Assembly: GCA_973895155.1 (NCBI GenBank)
Contig: OZ316891.1
Location: 2,232,001-2,296,000, forward strand
Source: Marsupella aquatica
Lineage: Eukaryota > Marchantiophyta
DNA: 64,000 bases
Direction of reading: 5' to 3'
Below are positions 34,912 to 46,810 of this stretch, in pieces. The notes under the pieces are model-generated. The model was not told the DNA's origin. It searched no databases and saw only the letters and a list, made by a program, of their open reading frames with translations. Both the position numbers and the translations under genes were made by a program. Positions within the stretch are counted from its first letter, which is position 1. Each line of letters starts with the position of its first letter.

Positions 34912-37900
34912 TGTGACGCTGCCGGTACGGCGGTTAATGAGTGATTCAGTCTAACTGCGCTCGGCACGCGCGTTAGGTGGGTCTTAGGCCGCTATTATTA
35001 GCATAACGATAGTATTTAGGTAATCATTAGGGGTAGGACATCATTAGGCAATAAGGGGGACTTCAGGTTCGGGCTGGCGGCGGGTCGCTATTCGCACACC
35101 CGGGTTACGAGCATGGAGGGGCCCCTCCCTCGGGTCCGTATAACGAACTTAAGGAAGCGGCCACTGACGCACGCTGACTCAGACCGGCGGAGTGGCCGGT
35201 ACACCACAAGCGTGAGCGGTTCAACCTATGGGCGTCGAGGAGACGTCGGGGATCGACAAGCCCTCAAAGTATAAAAGGGGAGCCAACCCTTTGTAGTGCA
35301 CTAGTCCATCAGTCCGCGCGCCAGCTTCGACCCCAGCTCTCTCGTTCTCTCTAGGTCGCCACTACTATCTCCTCTGAATGTCGCACACGATCCTCTCGGC
35401 CATTCGATTCTGGACGCAGTTCCTATCTACCGGAAGGCACTTGGCCGATTCATTGAAACACGCCAACCCGCGCCGATACGAGATCGAACGCGAATACGAG
35501 AGAGCCATCCGCCTAGCAGGACGACACCACTACGTCCTTAACTTTGACTACCCGTCTCAGAGCGAGCTTTACCGACCAGCTGAGGTATCTGGGTACTTCT
35601 TCAACGGAGACAAATATATCGGGTTCTGGGAAGCATTGCTTCGGCTTCCGGACGAGGTCTTCAATATCCCGGGTACAATCGACCTGCAGCGACATCACTT
35701 CGACCACATCCCTGCCCAGGTTCGGGCTGTCATTAACGGCGAGTCCAGTACCAACCGTTCGACAAGGGCGTCCGCACTCGCTTCAGAGAACTTCTACCAG
35801 CACCTACAGAGCTTCATGGGAACTCGGCCATCAACCAACATGACCAACTCAGCCGGACCCGTACCCGTACCCGTACCCGTGCCCATGCAACCTCAGCTTC
35901 AGCTTCAGCCTCAGCCGCAGCCTAGCCAAACCCCACCACCTATCACCCAGCCAGCACAGGTACGCTCCGTCATCAACGCTGTGGATCTTAGCGATGACGA
36001 CGAGGCTACCCCACCCTTGACCAGGCGGCCTAGAGGAACAAGCGCTCGGGGGGCCGACACTATATCGTCCCCACCCCCTGCTCTGACCCCAGGAGCGGCC
36101 CCAGCAGACAACATGGTGACCGTGGCCGCCCCGGGCCCGTTACCGACCGCAGTGGCACTCCCCAGGCCCGATCGGGAGGATGGGGAAGTATCACCTTCCC
36201 CGAGTTAGTCACGGGGAAAGAAGAGGAAGGAATCCGCCAGTGCATCCGGGTTACCGTTGGCCACGGTAGCCGTAGCCAAGGTAACGATGCATCGCATGGG
36301 GGAAAACATTCACAGCAACATCCTCCATCCCAAGCATGCGGTGTACCTGAAGACTCAGGGATTTGAGCACCTCGCCTCTCTCCCCTGGAACACTTGCAGG
36401 TACTACGGGGAGGACATGACAGAATTCGTCAAGAATTATGACGACGTACGTCAACAGACTCGGCTGCGGGGAAGGAATATGTCCCTCACAGAAGAACGGC
36501 TCAAGATGATCTTCGGGTTACCCGAAGGTGACCATCGAGTCGAATCACGGGCTCCCGGGGGCAAGGGGGCCAAGTACCAATCTTCAAGTTTTCCCTCAGA
36601 GGGATCAGTAGACAACGGGTTCGTGATGAGGACCTGCCTCATGCCCGAGATAGCTGAGCGGCTGGAGTTCCAGAGGTACGCTCTCCACATGATGGAACCC
36701 CGGGGGGAGATCTCCGCCACCCAGGTCATCCAGGTCGAGAACTATCGACCTAGGAAATGGGCATCGTACTTCGCTAAGAAATTCCATGAAGAGATGGAGC
36801 GGCGAAGGAAGACGCTGTACATTGGCGGGAAGGCGTATTTCGCTAGCCACATCGAAATCATTCTTGAGTGGTACGCCCGGTTTTGATCGACGAACCCTTC
36901 CCCGCATCAACGTTACAAAGCTGGTCCCAGCTAGGTGGGTTTTTCCGGCATTGGAGAGACGGCCCCAACCCGAGGCCCGAAGTCCAGTGGACACGCCAGC
37001 TTCACCCACCCCACCTCCACAAATAGCTGTAATCGTAACCGAGGAGGCGCCGGAGGGGTCGGTCGTCGCAACCGTTGATGCGACCCAACTAGCCGGGCTA
37101 AGTACAGAAGTTGGTACGGCAGAGGTCTTACCCGAACCCGGGTCTCCCAAGGACCCGCCGGTGGCAATTCCGGAGAACCGGACATCGCTGCAGGAGGATA
37201 CTCCGGCCCCTTCCAACGTTATGTCCCCAGGGCTGGACGTCACTGCCCCGGCCCCTGCGCGTGTTGATGTCTGCCCGTGCCCAAATCCGGACAGGCACAA
37301 CTTGGACCACCCGGAACTCTTCGTACAGGGTACGTTTCTGAACGGGCTTCTGGGAGATTTCTCTCATCAAATTGCCCGGGATACCGGGGAGTTCATGGCC
37401 CGGAAGGTAGCCTGTTTCTTCAATCAGGAGTTGGTTGCCGCCGTAAAGGCAGGGTGGGCCCAGTCGGAGGCCCTTCAGAGGATAGAGCGGTACCGGGTGG
37501 AGTCCGTGTACCTAAAGAACGAAGTGGCGGCTCAAGAGGCTGAGCTTCTGCAACTACGACCCAAGGTTGCAGCCGCCGATGAGTTGTTAGCAAAGGCGTA
37601 CGCTCTTACCGCCCTAGCCGAACAGGCCAAAGCTGGGAACGAGGCCGAGATTACACGACTCCGGAACCAGATTGACAGTTTGAAGAAACAAGCTGTCACC
37701 TGGCAGAAAGACCTGGAGGAGGCCGAGGAGCGAGCCCAGCTGCAGGCCGAGATGGCGCGGCTCCAAACCGAGGCCGAGAAGCAGGACCAGCTCGCGAGTA
37801 AACTGGCGAGCGACGCCCAGCAGCTGGAGGAGGCATGTCAGGAGGCAGCAGAGGAGACGGACGCGGCGAGGCGAGAGAACGAATCTCTGTTGGACCAGGT

Positions 37901-38891
37901 CCAGCTCCTCAAAGCGGACAATGACAGGCTTCGAAGGCAGCGGGATGGCCGTTCCCATTCGGGCGGCTCTGGCAAGCGTGCCAGGCATTAGCGGCGGAGT
38001 AGGAATAGATTAGGATTAGGATTGGCTTAGTCAGGCTCTTGGGACAGGCACCTGCCTTAGGTACGGCAGCGCTGCCCTGCTGTCCAGCCTGCGTAGATTA
38101 GGATCTTCTAATAAGACACAGCCGTTTTCCGGCCTGACTGTCAGCTTAGTTAGGACCTTGGTCAGCGAATCTTCGGCGGGAGGACACCCCGTTCCTCGGC
38201 TCTTAGTATTTAGTGCACCCCTCGGTTGAGGCAGGGGGGGGGTTTTTAGTTTCAGAGTCGGACATCCGCGGGACATGCGGGGAGTCCCGACCTCTGGGAA
38301 TGACAGAGTACCAAGGGGAGGGGGTAGGACTAAGCTCGCCGGGCGAGTGCGGAGCCGGGCTCCGTTGTAGTGTGCACCCTTGGCCTTGAACCTGTGCATT
38401 CCAGGGCTGTCGTGTCAACTAAGTGTACGCATATGTTCCCTTTGTAGTAAAATCCTTTCCCATCATTTTTCCTTCGTGTAAATCGAGATTGTATGCATGT
38501 GTGCGCATATGTGTGTGGGTTTCTCGTATATGGGTGGCAGCGCCGGGCTGAACGCACTACCCGAGACGTGCACAGGGTGCAGCCTGCGGGTAAGTGGTTG
38601 CGAGCACGGGTTGAGGACCTGTATTATCAAATCCGGATCGAAGGCGGACAGCACGAAGGCTTAGAAGCCCTTAAGCCGGGGTCGATCCTGCTATCGACTA
38701 AGGTACGTTCCGGCGACGGAACACAAACCATACCTAGGAGGTGTCCGTATTTAGCAGTATGCGCACTTAGCGCTAGTTTACGAGAATAAGGTGCATTACG
38801 TGCTTCCCTTCCTGCCCGAACCCTCAGATTTACGAGGGATGTGCCCGTCTAAGCTGAAGTCTGAGTTAAGGCCGAAGCCTACGACGTGACA
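34912..38891 (+). mobile_element. Possible gag-only retroelement inserted in the CACTA-2 intron
   Basis: Base composition becomes abruptly G+C-rich and falls back near 38900. Candidate ends are TGTGACGCTG at 34912 and ACGTGACA at 38891, both flanked by AACAC (34907-34911 and 38892-38896), which would be a 5-bp target duplication. A TATA-like TATAAAAGGGG near 35270 precedes the ORF by about 110 bp. I see no long terminal repeats and no reverse transcriptase, so the class is uncertain and the ends are tentative. Confidence 0.4.
35378..37991 (+). pseudogene. Gag-like coiled-coil protein, one in-frame stop and one frameshift
   Basis: The ATG at 35378 begins a frame that passes TAG at 36206-36208 and remains open to 36886, then shifts by one base into a frame ending at 37991. 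Parts in order: an N-terminal region with a FWEALLRLPDEVF-type segment; a Pro/Gln-rich linker with PVPVPVP and QLQLQPQPQP runs (35858-35930); a basic GKKRKE patch after the stop; a globular segment (HPKHAVYLKTQGFEHL, NMSLTEERLKMIFGLP) reminiscent of plant retrotransposon gag or 'putative plant transposon' domains; then about 190 residues of heptad-like coiled coil. The total would be roughly 870 residues. No protease or polymerase follows. The function is inferred only from architecture. Confidence 0.5.
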
Positions 38892-39596
38892 AACACCGCT
38901 AAGGGTTATTGAGCCCAGTTTTGTGTTCTAGGGGGCACATTATTAGCACCTCCATGCATTTTTCTTGGGTTTATAGCATATTAACCTCGATCGATTTTGG
39001 TTTTGGAATGTTTGGTTGTGGTAGTATAAGAGGTACCGCAGGAAGATAACAGCAAAAGAGATGGAGATAGGAGCTACGCATGGAGCCAAACATCTCTTTG
39101 ACTTGGTTGACGCAGAGTTGGCGACTGTAAGTGCATGTATCCCCTTCAGTTTTTCCCACCCAATCCACTTATCTTTTCATTCCGTAAACCTAAACCAATT
39201 TGGCGTTGTGCTATGCAAACAGGATGATGAGGATGCCAGTGATACCAGCAGCACCGATGAGAACAATGAGGGGACCACGACAAAGGGGCCCAAGGTAGGA
39301 GGGAGTAGTGGATCTGGACCAGTAGGAGGAGTTTCCCAGCAGGAGGGGGAGGAAGAGGATGAGGACGAGGACGAGGAGGAACCAGATGTGGAGGAGCAGC
39401 CAGCACCACCTCCTGTGCCACGTCCGGATCGTCGCAAGAGGGACAAGGGGAAGAGGCCGGCGACAAGGAGTAGGAGGACCCCATTCTAGAGCTTGGTGGT
39501 GTAGTGCCTATGGGATGCCCATTTACTTAGTGTAGTATATAGTTTTGATATCATGGGTAGTCTTATAGGGACCTAGCTTGTCATATGACACCCATC

Positions 39597-40175
39597 TAGG
39601 GTTTAGGGTTTAGGAAACCCTAATTTTTGTGTACCTATCAATTTTCTATAAAGAAATTTTGATTCAGACCTCATTCTCCGTGTTGGACAACAAGACCCCA
39701 ACCATAATTCAAAACTCTAAATCTAAACCCTAGCCTCAAGACATCTTGCGAAACCTATGCGAACAACCCAAATCGCATATTTACCATACTGAAGGTATCG
39801 CAAATATTATGCAAACCACATAAGTTCACAAAAATGCGAAGCGATCTTCATGCCATAACTACCATTCACTTAATATCGCAAACATACTACCAAACTCCTG
39901 GGATTGCAAATATTTAACTGCTTGATTATTATCGCAATCCTCTCGCGACGCGCATGGAGTCGCTTAAATGTGAGTCCTTTGCGATTCTATTAGTGTCGCA
40001 AGTTGCGAAGGCGTTGCGAAGGTCTTGCGAAAGACCGGATGCGAACCTTTGGGCTTCGCAGTTTGCGATTCTATTGCGATGCGCGATACTTCGCAAAGAC
40101 GAGTTTTGTTTTTTGATTTCCTTTGTTGTTTGCGATGCTTTCAAGTTCGCAAAAGGTGTAGGTAGTGTTGTAGTG
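39597..40175. repeat. CACTA-2 right subterminal region
   Basis: A telomere-like TAGGGTTTAGGGTTTAGG at 39597-39614 marks the inner side. From 39745 to 40150 the TTGCGAAG/CTTCGCAA motif recurs in both orientations, many sites within 30 bp of each other. The terminus is TGTTGTAGTG. Confidence 0.8.
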
Positions 40176-40239
40176 CAAGAACACAAATTTATCCTCAATC
40201 CTCTAACCCCTTCATCTATAAACCCTCAACGGTCCAATG

Positions 40240-40494
40240 CTTGGGGGCCTCATTCCAAGGGAGATCCCATATCATGAGCAGAGTTTTGTGGGGATAAACA
40301 CCAAGTCATAGTTCAACTTTACTTCTTTACTCCTAATTTAATGGAATATTCTTGGAATATTCTCACATTTGGTTTAAAATCCCTATGATTCCTCTAATTT
40401 CACACAAATTTAAAGGTCTCTTGCTAAACCCAATAAAAAAACCCCATACTTATTTGCACGTGATGGATGGAAGGAAAAAAGTGAGGACCCCAGA
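40240..40494. mobile_element. hAT-like MITE family C, TSD GTCCAATG/GTCCAATA
   Basis: A 255-bp element starts CTTGGGGGCCTCATTCC and ends GTGAGGACCCCAGA. The flanking 8-mers are GTCCAATG (40232-40239) and GTCCAATA (40495-40502). The interior phrases AGTTTTGTGGG.ATAAACACC and GGAATATTCTTGGAATATT recur in the copy near 48858. Confidence 0.75.
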
Positions 40495-43197
40495 GTCCAA
40501 TATAGGACACCCTTAACCCGGGTATGCAACTCCCCATATGACAAAGCAAGTTTTTAATTCCTTATAATGGGCTCATATCCAATTGTCCATGTTAGGTTTC
40601 ATTTTAGCTATGAAACTCCTGTACATGCGCTCTACTCAAGGAATCCAAAAATATATCTTAACATGTTTTGATGTAATTAACTAGATCAAAACCAACTTAT
40701 ATGGTTGTTTTTTAATTAACGGGTCTACAACCAGCTAGCCTGCTTTTAAAGATTTTAATAATAAAAACAACAACACAATTAGGAATATTTGTTAATTTTA
40801 TTTGTAACAATAAGAAAATCTAACCTTTTATATGATTTGAAAAGTTTTAAAAGTGGAAAACCCAGGTGTCTTTTTTAATTTTGATTTTTTTGTAGAACCA
40901 ACTTTTAAGTCCATATAAAAATGCAGACCCCTGCTCATTATACAAGCATTGTGTAGTGTACCCGAGACCCTAAATCACAAAGTTGCTCCAAAGCCCAAAG
41001 ACAACAGTGATTGGGCTCCCTCCTAAGCACACTTTACCTCCAAATACAAGGGCCCTACCCCAACCCCTAACCCTAAACCTTGAGTACACAGGCCATGTAC
41101 CACCAGACATTGGGCTATAAATTGGACACGTGACCCAGCCATACAGGGACACTTATCATTGGCTATTTTCATACCCTTTTGGTTGAAAAATCACCAACAA
41201 ATAAAAATAGTCTGTATTTTTTTCTAATAAGGACTGCCAGTTCATTAGGCCCTTGTTTCTTAAAACCCAAATTAAATTATAATTTCATTTTTGAAATTGA
41301 CTGCTTAATATTTTCAGCTGCCTTAAAGCCAGCAAAATGCAGAATGGGACATGTGGTATTTATTGTAGGATTGATTATATTTTTGTCATTTTTGTTGGAA
41401 TCGGTATTGGATATGTCTGGCCTTAGAAAACCATGAACCCGCAGGCAAAGTGGGACGTGTTGTCAAACAGTTTCTCAGTAGCCTCTCCTTCCGTTTTGAT
41501 CACATCAAAAATCATAGAATTAAGCTCCTTGCACGTACTATCATGAGAGCCTTTAAGGTTTTTGCTCACCCACATTAATACATTCATTTGATGAAGTTAT
41601 GATGAGTGAAAATCCATCAAACCCAGCCAAAAAATATATCAAGAAAATATTTGAGCAAGAAAATATTCACAGCAACATTTGAGCCAGAATTCAAGCTGAT
41701 TTAAAATAGAAGCTGACAGAATCACAATCAAGGAGCTGAAAGGGAGGGAGCCCAAAGGAAATGGAAGGGAATGAAATAACCTGAGTGGACAAAAGCTCCA
41801 AGTCATAGTTCAACTTGCAAAATCAGATGCATCAAGAAACTCTGCCTTGTTGGCAAATTAATGCTTGCTGAAAGTTTGCCGTTCTATTCTTGCTGTCCAA
41901 TTCGAAGAAATCACCCTTCAGACCTCAGTATGTGAACCATTTTTTACCCGGCCCCAACCTCACCCTGGCCCCAACCCTGCCTAGACCTCAAACCGGGGGA
42001 CCAGCTCGCTAGACCGAGGGAGTCCAGAGGACTCTAGGACCGGGAAAGTCCTAGGATCGGGACAAAGCTTGGGAAAGTTAGGGAATGTCTGGGAAATAAT
42101 TCAGAATATGGGTCAAATGGGCAGCTTTTGGCCCATCATTTGACAATTTTATGTGTAGGGCAAGGCATCAAGAGTCAGGTTAAAAGGGGCCTGTGAAGTA
42201 CATATTAGTCCTCCCTTTATACATGGAAAGTATAGGTTTATGGTAACTGTATAGAAAAATCTATAACTACCTGGCTGGGTATAGGAAGAGCCAATATACC
42301 AGCCCGGCTTACAAGGAGTTGCCATAATTGATGTTGTGGGCCCGGGTATTGCAATACCTTACTTTTGCCGCGCTGCAATTTGGTGCCGTGATAGCAGATC
42401 CCGTCTGCTAGGCCCGGTATGCAGTCCCTTACTTTTGTCGGGGTTACAACTCAAGCAGAGTACACGTGGCGATGGGATCTTAGGGAAACGATGTAGCTAC
42501 AACTTTCTCCCTGAGGATGATTGTGGCAGACCCCTGAGCCTTTGTGTAAAATGCGAGTTCAGACCAGTGGGTTTAAGAGGCGGGGCTACCAGCAATCCCC
42601 AGACCACTTTTCTGCCAGGATCTTCAATTTAGCTAAACACTTCAAATTGTTGCTTGTGCCTCCATCAGCTCTTCTATTCACGGTTTGAGAGATATTCAAT
42701 TGGTACATGACATAGGGAAAGGTATCTACACCCAACGAGTTACCAATCGCCTCACTAACTTGAGTTCGTACGAGTAAACGGGCAATAGGCAGGATTCTTA
42801 CTGGGTAAGCAGATCGTGCTTTTGGGCGTAGTGTTAATGCCTGCTGCTGTTAGTGCATAACTTAAAGGTGTTCGTGTACTTGTCTTCGGTACTGTGATGG
42901 TGCAATCGAGAAATACTACTCGCAAGGATTCCTAAAAGACTCTAGTCTACTTGCATCGGTGCATACGATTTCACACTCGCACAATTGTTACTTGTAATCT
43001 GAATTCCCACCCGCACATTGAGAAGTGGAAGAGTCCCGCTGATGCCGCTTGCTCGTGCTCACTGACAAGTAGAGGAGTCCCCATTGGGTGCGGGCGAATT
43101 CGTCCTAATCTACAATAGAGTGGGCTCCCGACACAGCCATCGCCTGTGCTGTGTAGTTTTTGTCGAGGTCCTATTGTTGTCCGACAACGAAGTCAGG
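40495..43197. other. Unassigned sequence
   Basis: A/T-rich to about 41,900, then mixed. No domain-bearing ORF. A diverged internal duplication is visible at 42330-42440 (CAATACCTTACTTTTGCCG and CAGTCCCTTACTTTTGTCG). Confidence 0.4.
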
Positions 43198-44775
43198 ATG
43201 GCTGATCAGAATGATGTAAGTGGTGGTCTCTCTTGCCGTGCCTTTACTCCGCTAGCTCGAATTGAAATTCCAACTTACTAGCTCTCCCTCTTGCGTGCAA
43301 TCATTCGTCGCTCCAAGCTATCCAAGCTATCAGCTTCAATTTCGAAAACGGATGACTCATGCCTGATATATATGTGAATGTTTCAGATCTTTACTTCTAC
43401 CGAGCCGCCTGTTTGGCTGAACTGCACCGATGAGGTCCAGAACTCCAGGCTTCCAGCAAGGCATTCGAGCCCTACAGTTGCGGTATTCTCTCTTCCTTTC
43501 AGTACCTTTCTTCAGCGTGTTACAATCTTGTAGGTTACCATTCTAGTGCTTGTTTATGCTTTGACCATGCTCCTTGCCATTGACTGTTACATTTGCTACA
43601 TGCATCGATTCAGGGTCTTTGTGTTCCTGGATTCGCAGACATTCACGGATTTTCGGGTTGGTCATCACATAGCTCAGGTAAGCTTTCTTTGAATTCAAAC
43701 AGGCGCTGAGCTGGTTGATCGAGAAATCAAAACCTTCTATATGCTTTTGCATGGTCCATGAGAGTTACTTGTCTCGAGAATAGAGAAGGCTCGCTTTGAG
43801 AAACGAGTGGTAGTCTAGCAACGGTTGCTGTCGAGGATAGTGTTCTCGGGTGACAAGGATAGCGCGGAAAGGTGAACCCAACATTGCTTGATGGAGCTGG
43901 GAAGATATCGATCTGCTTTCCCTCAGCTCTAAGCATCATTTGGCTAGGTAGAGCTGGCGATGACCTAATGTAGGTTCGTGCAATTTCGGATTGTCAAGCG
44001 CGATCGTTTTGGGACAGTAGAGATTCAGATTGCTCATCTGCTGGGATGTCCTGAATGATGGCTCTAATTCTTATCAGAACTGCGGCTGGCAAACAGGTGT
44101 CGAATCCAGGCATCAAAGTTGGTGACGTCTGGAAACAGATACATTGCAAAATATGCGGAGCTTTCACTTTCCAAGACAATTCACTAAGGACATGATTGTG
44201 AGCAAAATAGATCCTAGCTTCTTACAACTGAGAAAGCATACCTATATTTAACCGGGTTTTAACCGGGTATTGAACGGCATGTGTGATAACTCGGGCTGGA
44301 AGAGTTGCATTCATTTGCAAGTTCAGATGGAAGAATATTCAATTGGCGAGGACGTCGTCACACTACACTTGCCTTGGCGTTTCCTTGAGGTACATCAAAC
44401 TTTGGACGGATGAAAGTCTCGGACAAGATCCTCCAAGATCGGGTCGCCGTTGTCACAAGTCGGAACACAAGCAGTTGACAAGTCTAATGAACCTATATAC
44501 ATTTTTGCTCTTTTCAAGTAATATCAGCAGCTCTTGAGTGCAGAACCTTACGTAAAGTGGGAGAAGCCTGGCACAATGACTCTCATTTCCTCATAGCAGG
44601 TGCGCTTCAGAAGCCAGCTGCCGGGAGATTTGGCGAAGTGCTAATTCCTCGTAGCCTCCCATTGTGGTTTCGGCGCAACAATATGCGTCATTCCAATAGT
44701 CGTCTATTCAGGAAACTCTCTCATTTTTGGCAGAAGAGATTCGGCATACGAGTTCACGAAGATTTTGTGCTATAA
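43198..44775 (+). CDS. Possible small spliced gene, unknown function
   Basis: Three exons join in frame with good splice sites: 43198-43215 (ATG, MADQND, donor GTAAGT), 43387-43482 (acceptor TTTCAG; 32 codons, phase 0) and 43614-43677 (acceptor ATTCAG, donor GTAAGC). Further candidate coding pieces follow after acceptors: from about 44103 (contains HCKICG), from about 44326 (MEEYSIGEDVVTLHLPWRFL, donor GTACAT) and 44601-44775 (LIPRSLPLWFRRNN, stop TAA). I could not connect phases between the third and later pieces and recognise no family. It may be a diverged host gene or another element's coding part. Confidence 0.3.
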
Positions 44776-45955
44776 TCCGGAGGTTGGCAGGCGACAACCT
44801 ACAGTAGTTGGTAGCCAAAACTGGCTATCAGGTGAACAATGTACATTGATTGCTTGGGCAGGTTTGCACTGCAGTCGTCTTAGTTTAATTTTTCAGTCAA
44901 ATAAGCGACAATTGTTCCTTATTTGATCGAGCTGTAATCATTGGCTCATTGGCTGGTGCTCAATTCTTTCCTTCAAGATCTGAATCACTCATTTTCATTG
45001 AACAATAAAGCAGAAGAAACGTGTGTATCATTAGAGGTTACTTTGCGCCGAGTTCACAAAAATGTTCGCTTCAATCTGGCTCTATAGTTCTCCAGGAGTC
45101 AATTGCTCGGTCCCTGCGATTTCACACATTGAATATTGCTTTGGCGCACCCGGGTGCTTTGAAAAGTTCCCTTTCAAGGTTGCATATGTTTGGCTCCAAA
45201 GATATTGCATACGAGTGATCGATTGAGTAATAACTGTTGTGCGGTTGGATTTATTTGAATACGGCTTTGAATGCATGCTAGTTACGACAGAAAAGGGAGG
45301 CGTCCAGCCCATATTGGTATGCAAACTTTTAAGTTTTTACATTTACCCACCAGCTGCAATTCTCTATCTTGTTCTGGATGGTATCCTGTCCCTTTTACTT
45401 GGCTGCCTGTGTCCATGAGTAATTCCAATGAGAATGCCTGCAACACACACGTACGCGTAACTGTGTGATCGTTTATTCAAATGCTTGTCAACGGCACTTG
45501 GACAAGATGACCGGCGCAAGGGATCCAGGTTTCCCAATGATGGTTCATTGGAGTAGCAATCAACCCCTTGGACTGGCAATCAACCTCAAAGTTTGCGTTG
45601 AATAGATGAGGTGGCTGGTCGTCCTGGGTACGTGTGCGCTCATGCTACTTAGGTTACTACTGGTCTTTCAAATCGTCCTCAAAGCCGGTCTCAAAAGTCT
45701 GCTCAACTTGTCTTTCGAAACAGCAGTCACACATAATTATGATGCATAACACCCAGCATTCATGCGTTTTGATCAACGTATTCCCAAGTTATTAATTACA
45801 ATACAGTAATGTATATGGCATGCACAAGAGATGAAAACGAAATCTCGGGGTGCATAAAATCTTTTAGTCCACAAGCGAAATATTTTCTCTAGGCTTCTGT
45901 AATGTATGATCTTTCCGCTCGCTGTGCCGGCCAGCCAAGTGATTGCTAGTGCAGG
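44776..45955. other. Unassigned sequence
   Basis: Short ORFs on both strands around 45021-45579 have no domain. No terminal repeats. Confidence 0.35.
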
Positions 45956-46267
45956 TTACTCTTGTCCTCAATGCTTGCAAATAATCAACGCCGATAATTG
46001 GTTAGTCTATAATGCTCAACCAGATCTGGACTATTGCTAGCTGGCTGATGTCTGGACCGTAACTCCGACACTTCTTAATGAAATTTGAAGATGTGAGGCT
46101 CCAGCTGCTGGTTACTCTCGTCCTCAATGCTTGCAAATAATCAACGCCGATTATTAATTAGACTATAATGATCAACCAGATCTGGACTATTGCCAGCTGG
46201 ATGATGTCTGGACCGTAAGCCCGTCAATTCTTAACGAAATTCGAAGAGATGAGGCTCCAAGCTGCTG
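45956..46267. repeat. Tandem duplication, 156-bp unit
   Basis: Two copies, 45956-46111 and 46112-46267, share TCCTCAATGCTTGCAAATAA and CCAGATCTGGACTATTG, with about 10% divergence. Confidence 0.85.
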
Positions 46268-46516
46268 CCAGATAAGTTTAGTTTATTCCGGGTTTATTCC
46301 GAAACAAAAGAAGAGGAAAAAGTCTAACCCCCTTGAGAAAATACGTTACTCTCTGCTACCAACTCGACATTCTGTTGTGCCTTCAGAAAAAGACTTCATG
46401 GGTGACAGGAGGCAAAAGCCCTCAAGGAGGCAAAAGCGGCAAAAGCCCTGAGGAGACAACAGCCCTCTGGTCTGGTTGCCCAGGACACCTGCAAGAAATG
46501 GGGCCCTTCCCCTCAA

Positions 46517-46810
46517 CTTCGCTCTAGGTCCTCGGGCTCCAAAAAGTCCTTTACTTGTCGAGGGACCAGACTGGAGGTGTCTTGCCTCCCAGGGCCCCAC
46601 CAAGTCCCTTTTCCTAACCTTTCAGCTGTTTTTCTTTCAAGTTTTTGAGCAATTTTCACTCGACTTCGTTCCAGATCCTATGGTTCCCAGAAAGTCCTTT
46701 TCTAAGTTGGGGGACCACACTGGAGGTTTTTTGCCTCCCAGGGACCCTTCAAGTCTTTTCTGAACAGTCAGACGTTATTCTTATAATTTTTTAACCAATT
46801 TCACTCACAT
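46517..46810. repeat. Tandem duplication, 147-bp unit
   Basis: Copies at 46517-46663 and 46664-46810 share GACCA.ACTGGAGGT.TTTGCCTCCCAGGG and AATTTTCACTC-type phrases, moderately diverged. The ORF across it is a by-product. Confidence 0.75.

Larger units (their letters stand above)
33533..39489 (+). pseudogene. CACTA-2 second protein (TNPA-like), three or more exons, interrupted intron
   Basis: The ATG at 33533 opens a 269-codon stretch: a Gly/Asn-rich start, a helical part (HLNAAQLSHLDLTTPAGIAS), a long Lys/Arg/Glu coiled coil and a conserved-looking segment (MSQARYHDRKKVRAYLANLE). It then stops at 34342 through a one-base shift; the coding continues in another frame (IKEMEAKAQKAGKSD, a TGA near 34386, then VSHMQHIVDEVGAPP...GLKAHF) to a GTGAGT donor at 34551. 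Later exons at about 39061-39128 (HLFDLVDAELAT, donor GTAAGT) and 39223-39489 (acidic DDEDASDT, then a Pro and Lys/Arg-rich tail) complete it. It runs opposite to the transposase gene. By position and composition it should be the element's accessory DNA-binding protein, but no family domain is recognised. Confidence 0.65.
11525..40175 (-). mobile_element. CACTA-2: old CACTA (En/Spm) element, TSD CAA, containing nested insertions
   Basis: It begins CACTACAACA (11525) and ends TGTTGTAGTG (40175), perfect 10-bp inverted termini of CACTA type, with CAA on both outer sides (11522-11524 and 40176-40178); a 3-bp duplication is the CACTA hallmark. Without CACTA-1 and its duplicated target it is about 13.6 kb. 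It carries a TNP2 transposase gene (minus), a SET-domain ORF (minus) and a second lysine/glutamate-rich gene (plus) diverging from a central region. Both ends are rich in TTGCGAAG/CTTCGCAA. All three genes are broken, so it is no longer autonomous. Strand given is that of the transposase gene. Confidence 0.92.

Noticed and set aside
36605-37300. 231-codon minus-strand ORF
   Set aside because: It is antisense to the gag-like ORF, has no domain and is explained by high G+C content.
34912-38891. Ordinary LTR retrotransposon
   Set aside because: No direct long repeats and no reverse transcriptase or integrase seen; kept only as a possible gag-only element.
39146-39484. Minus-strand Ser/Pro-rich ORFs
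   Set aside because: They are the antisense of the acidic/basic tail exon of the CACTA-2 second gene.
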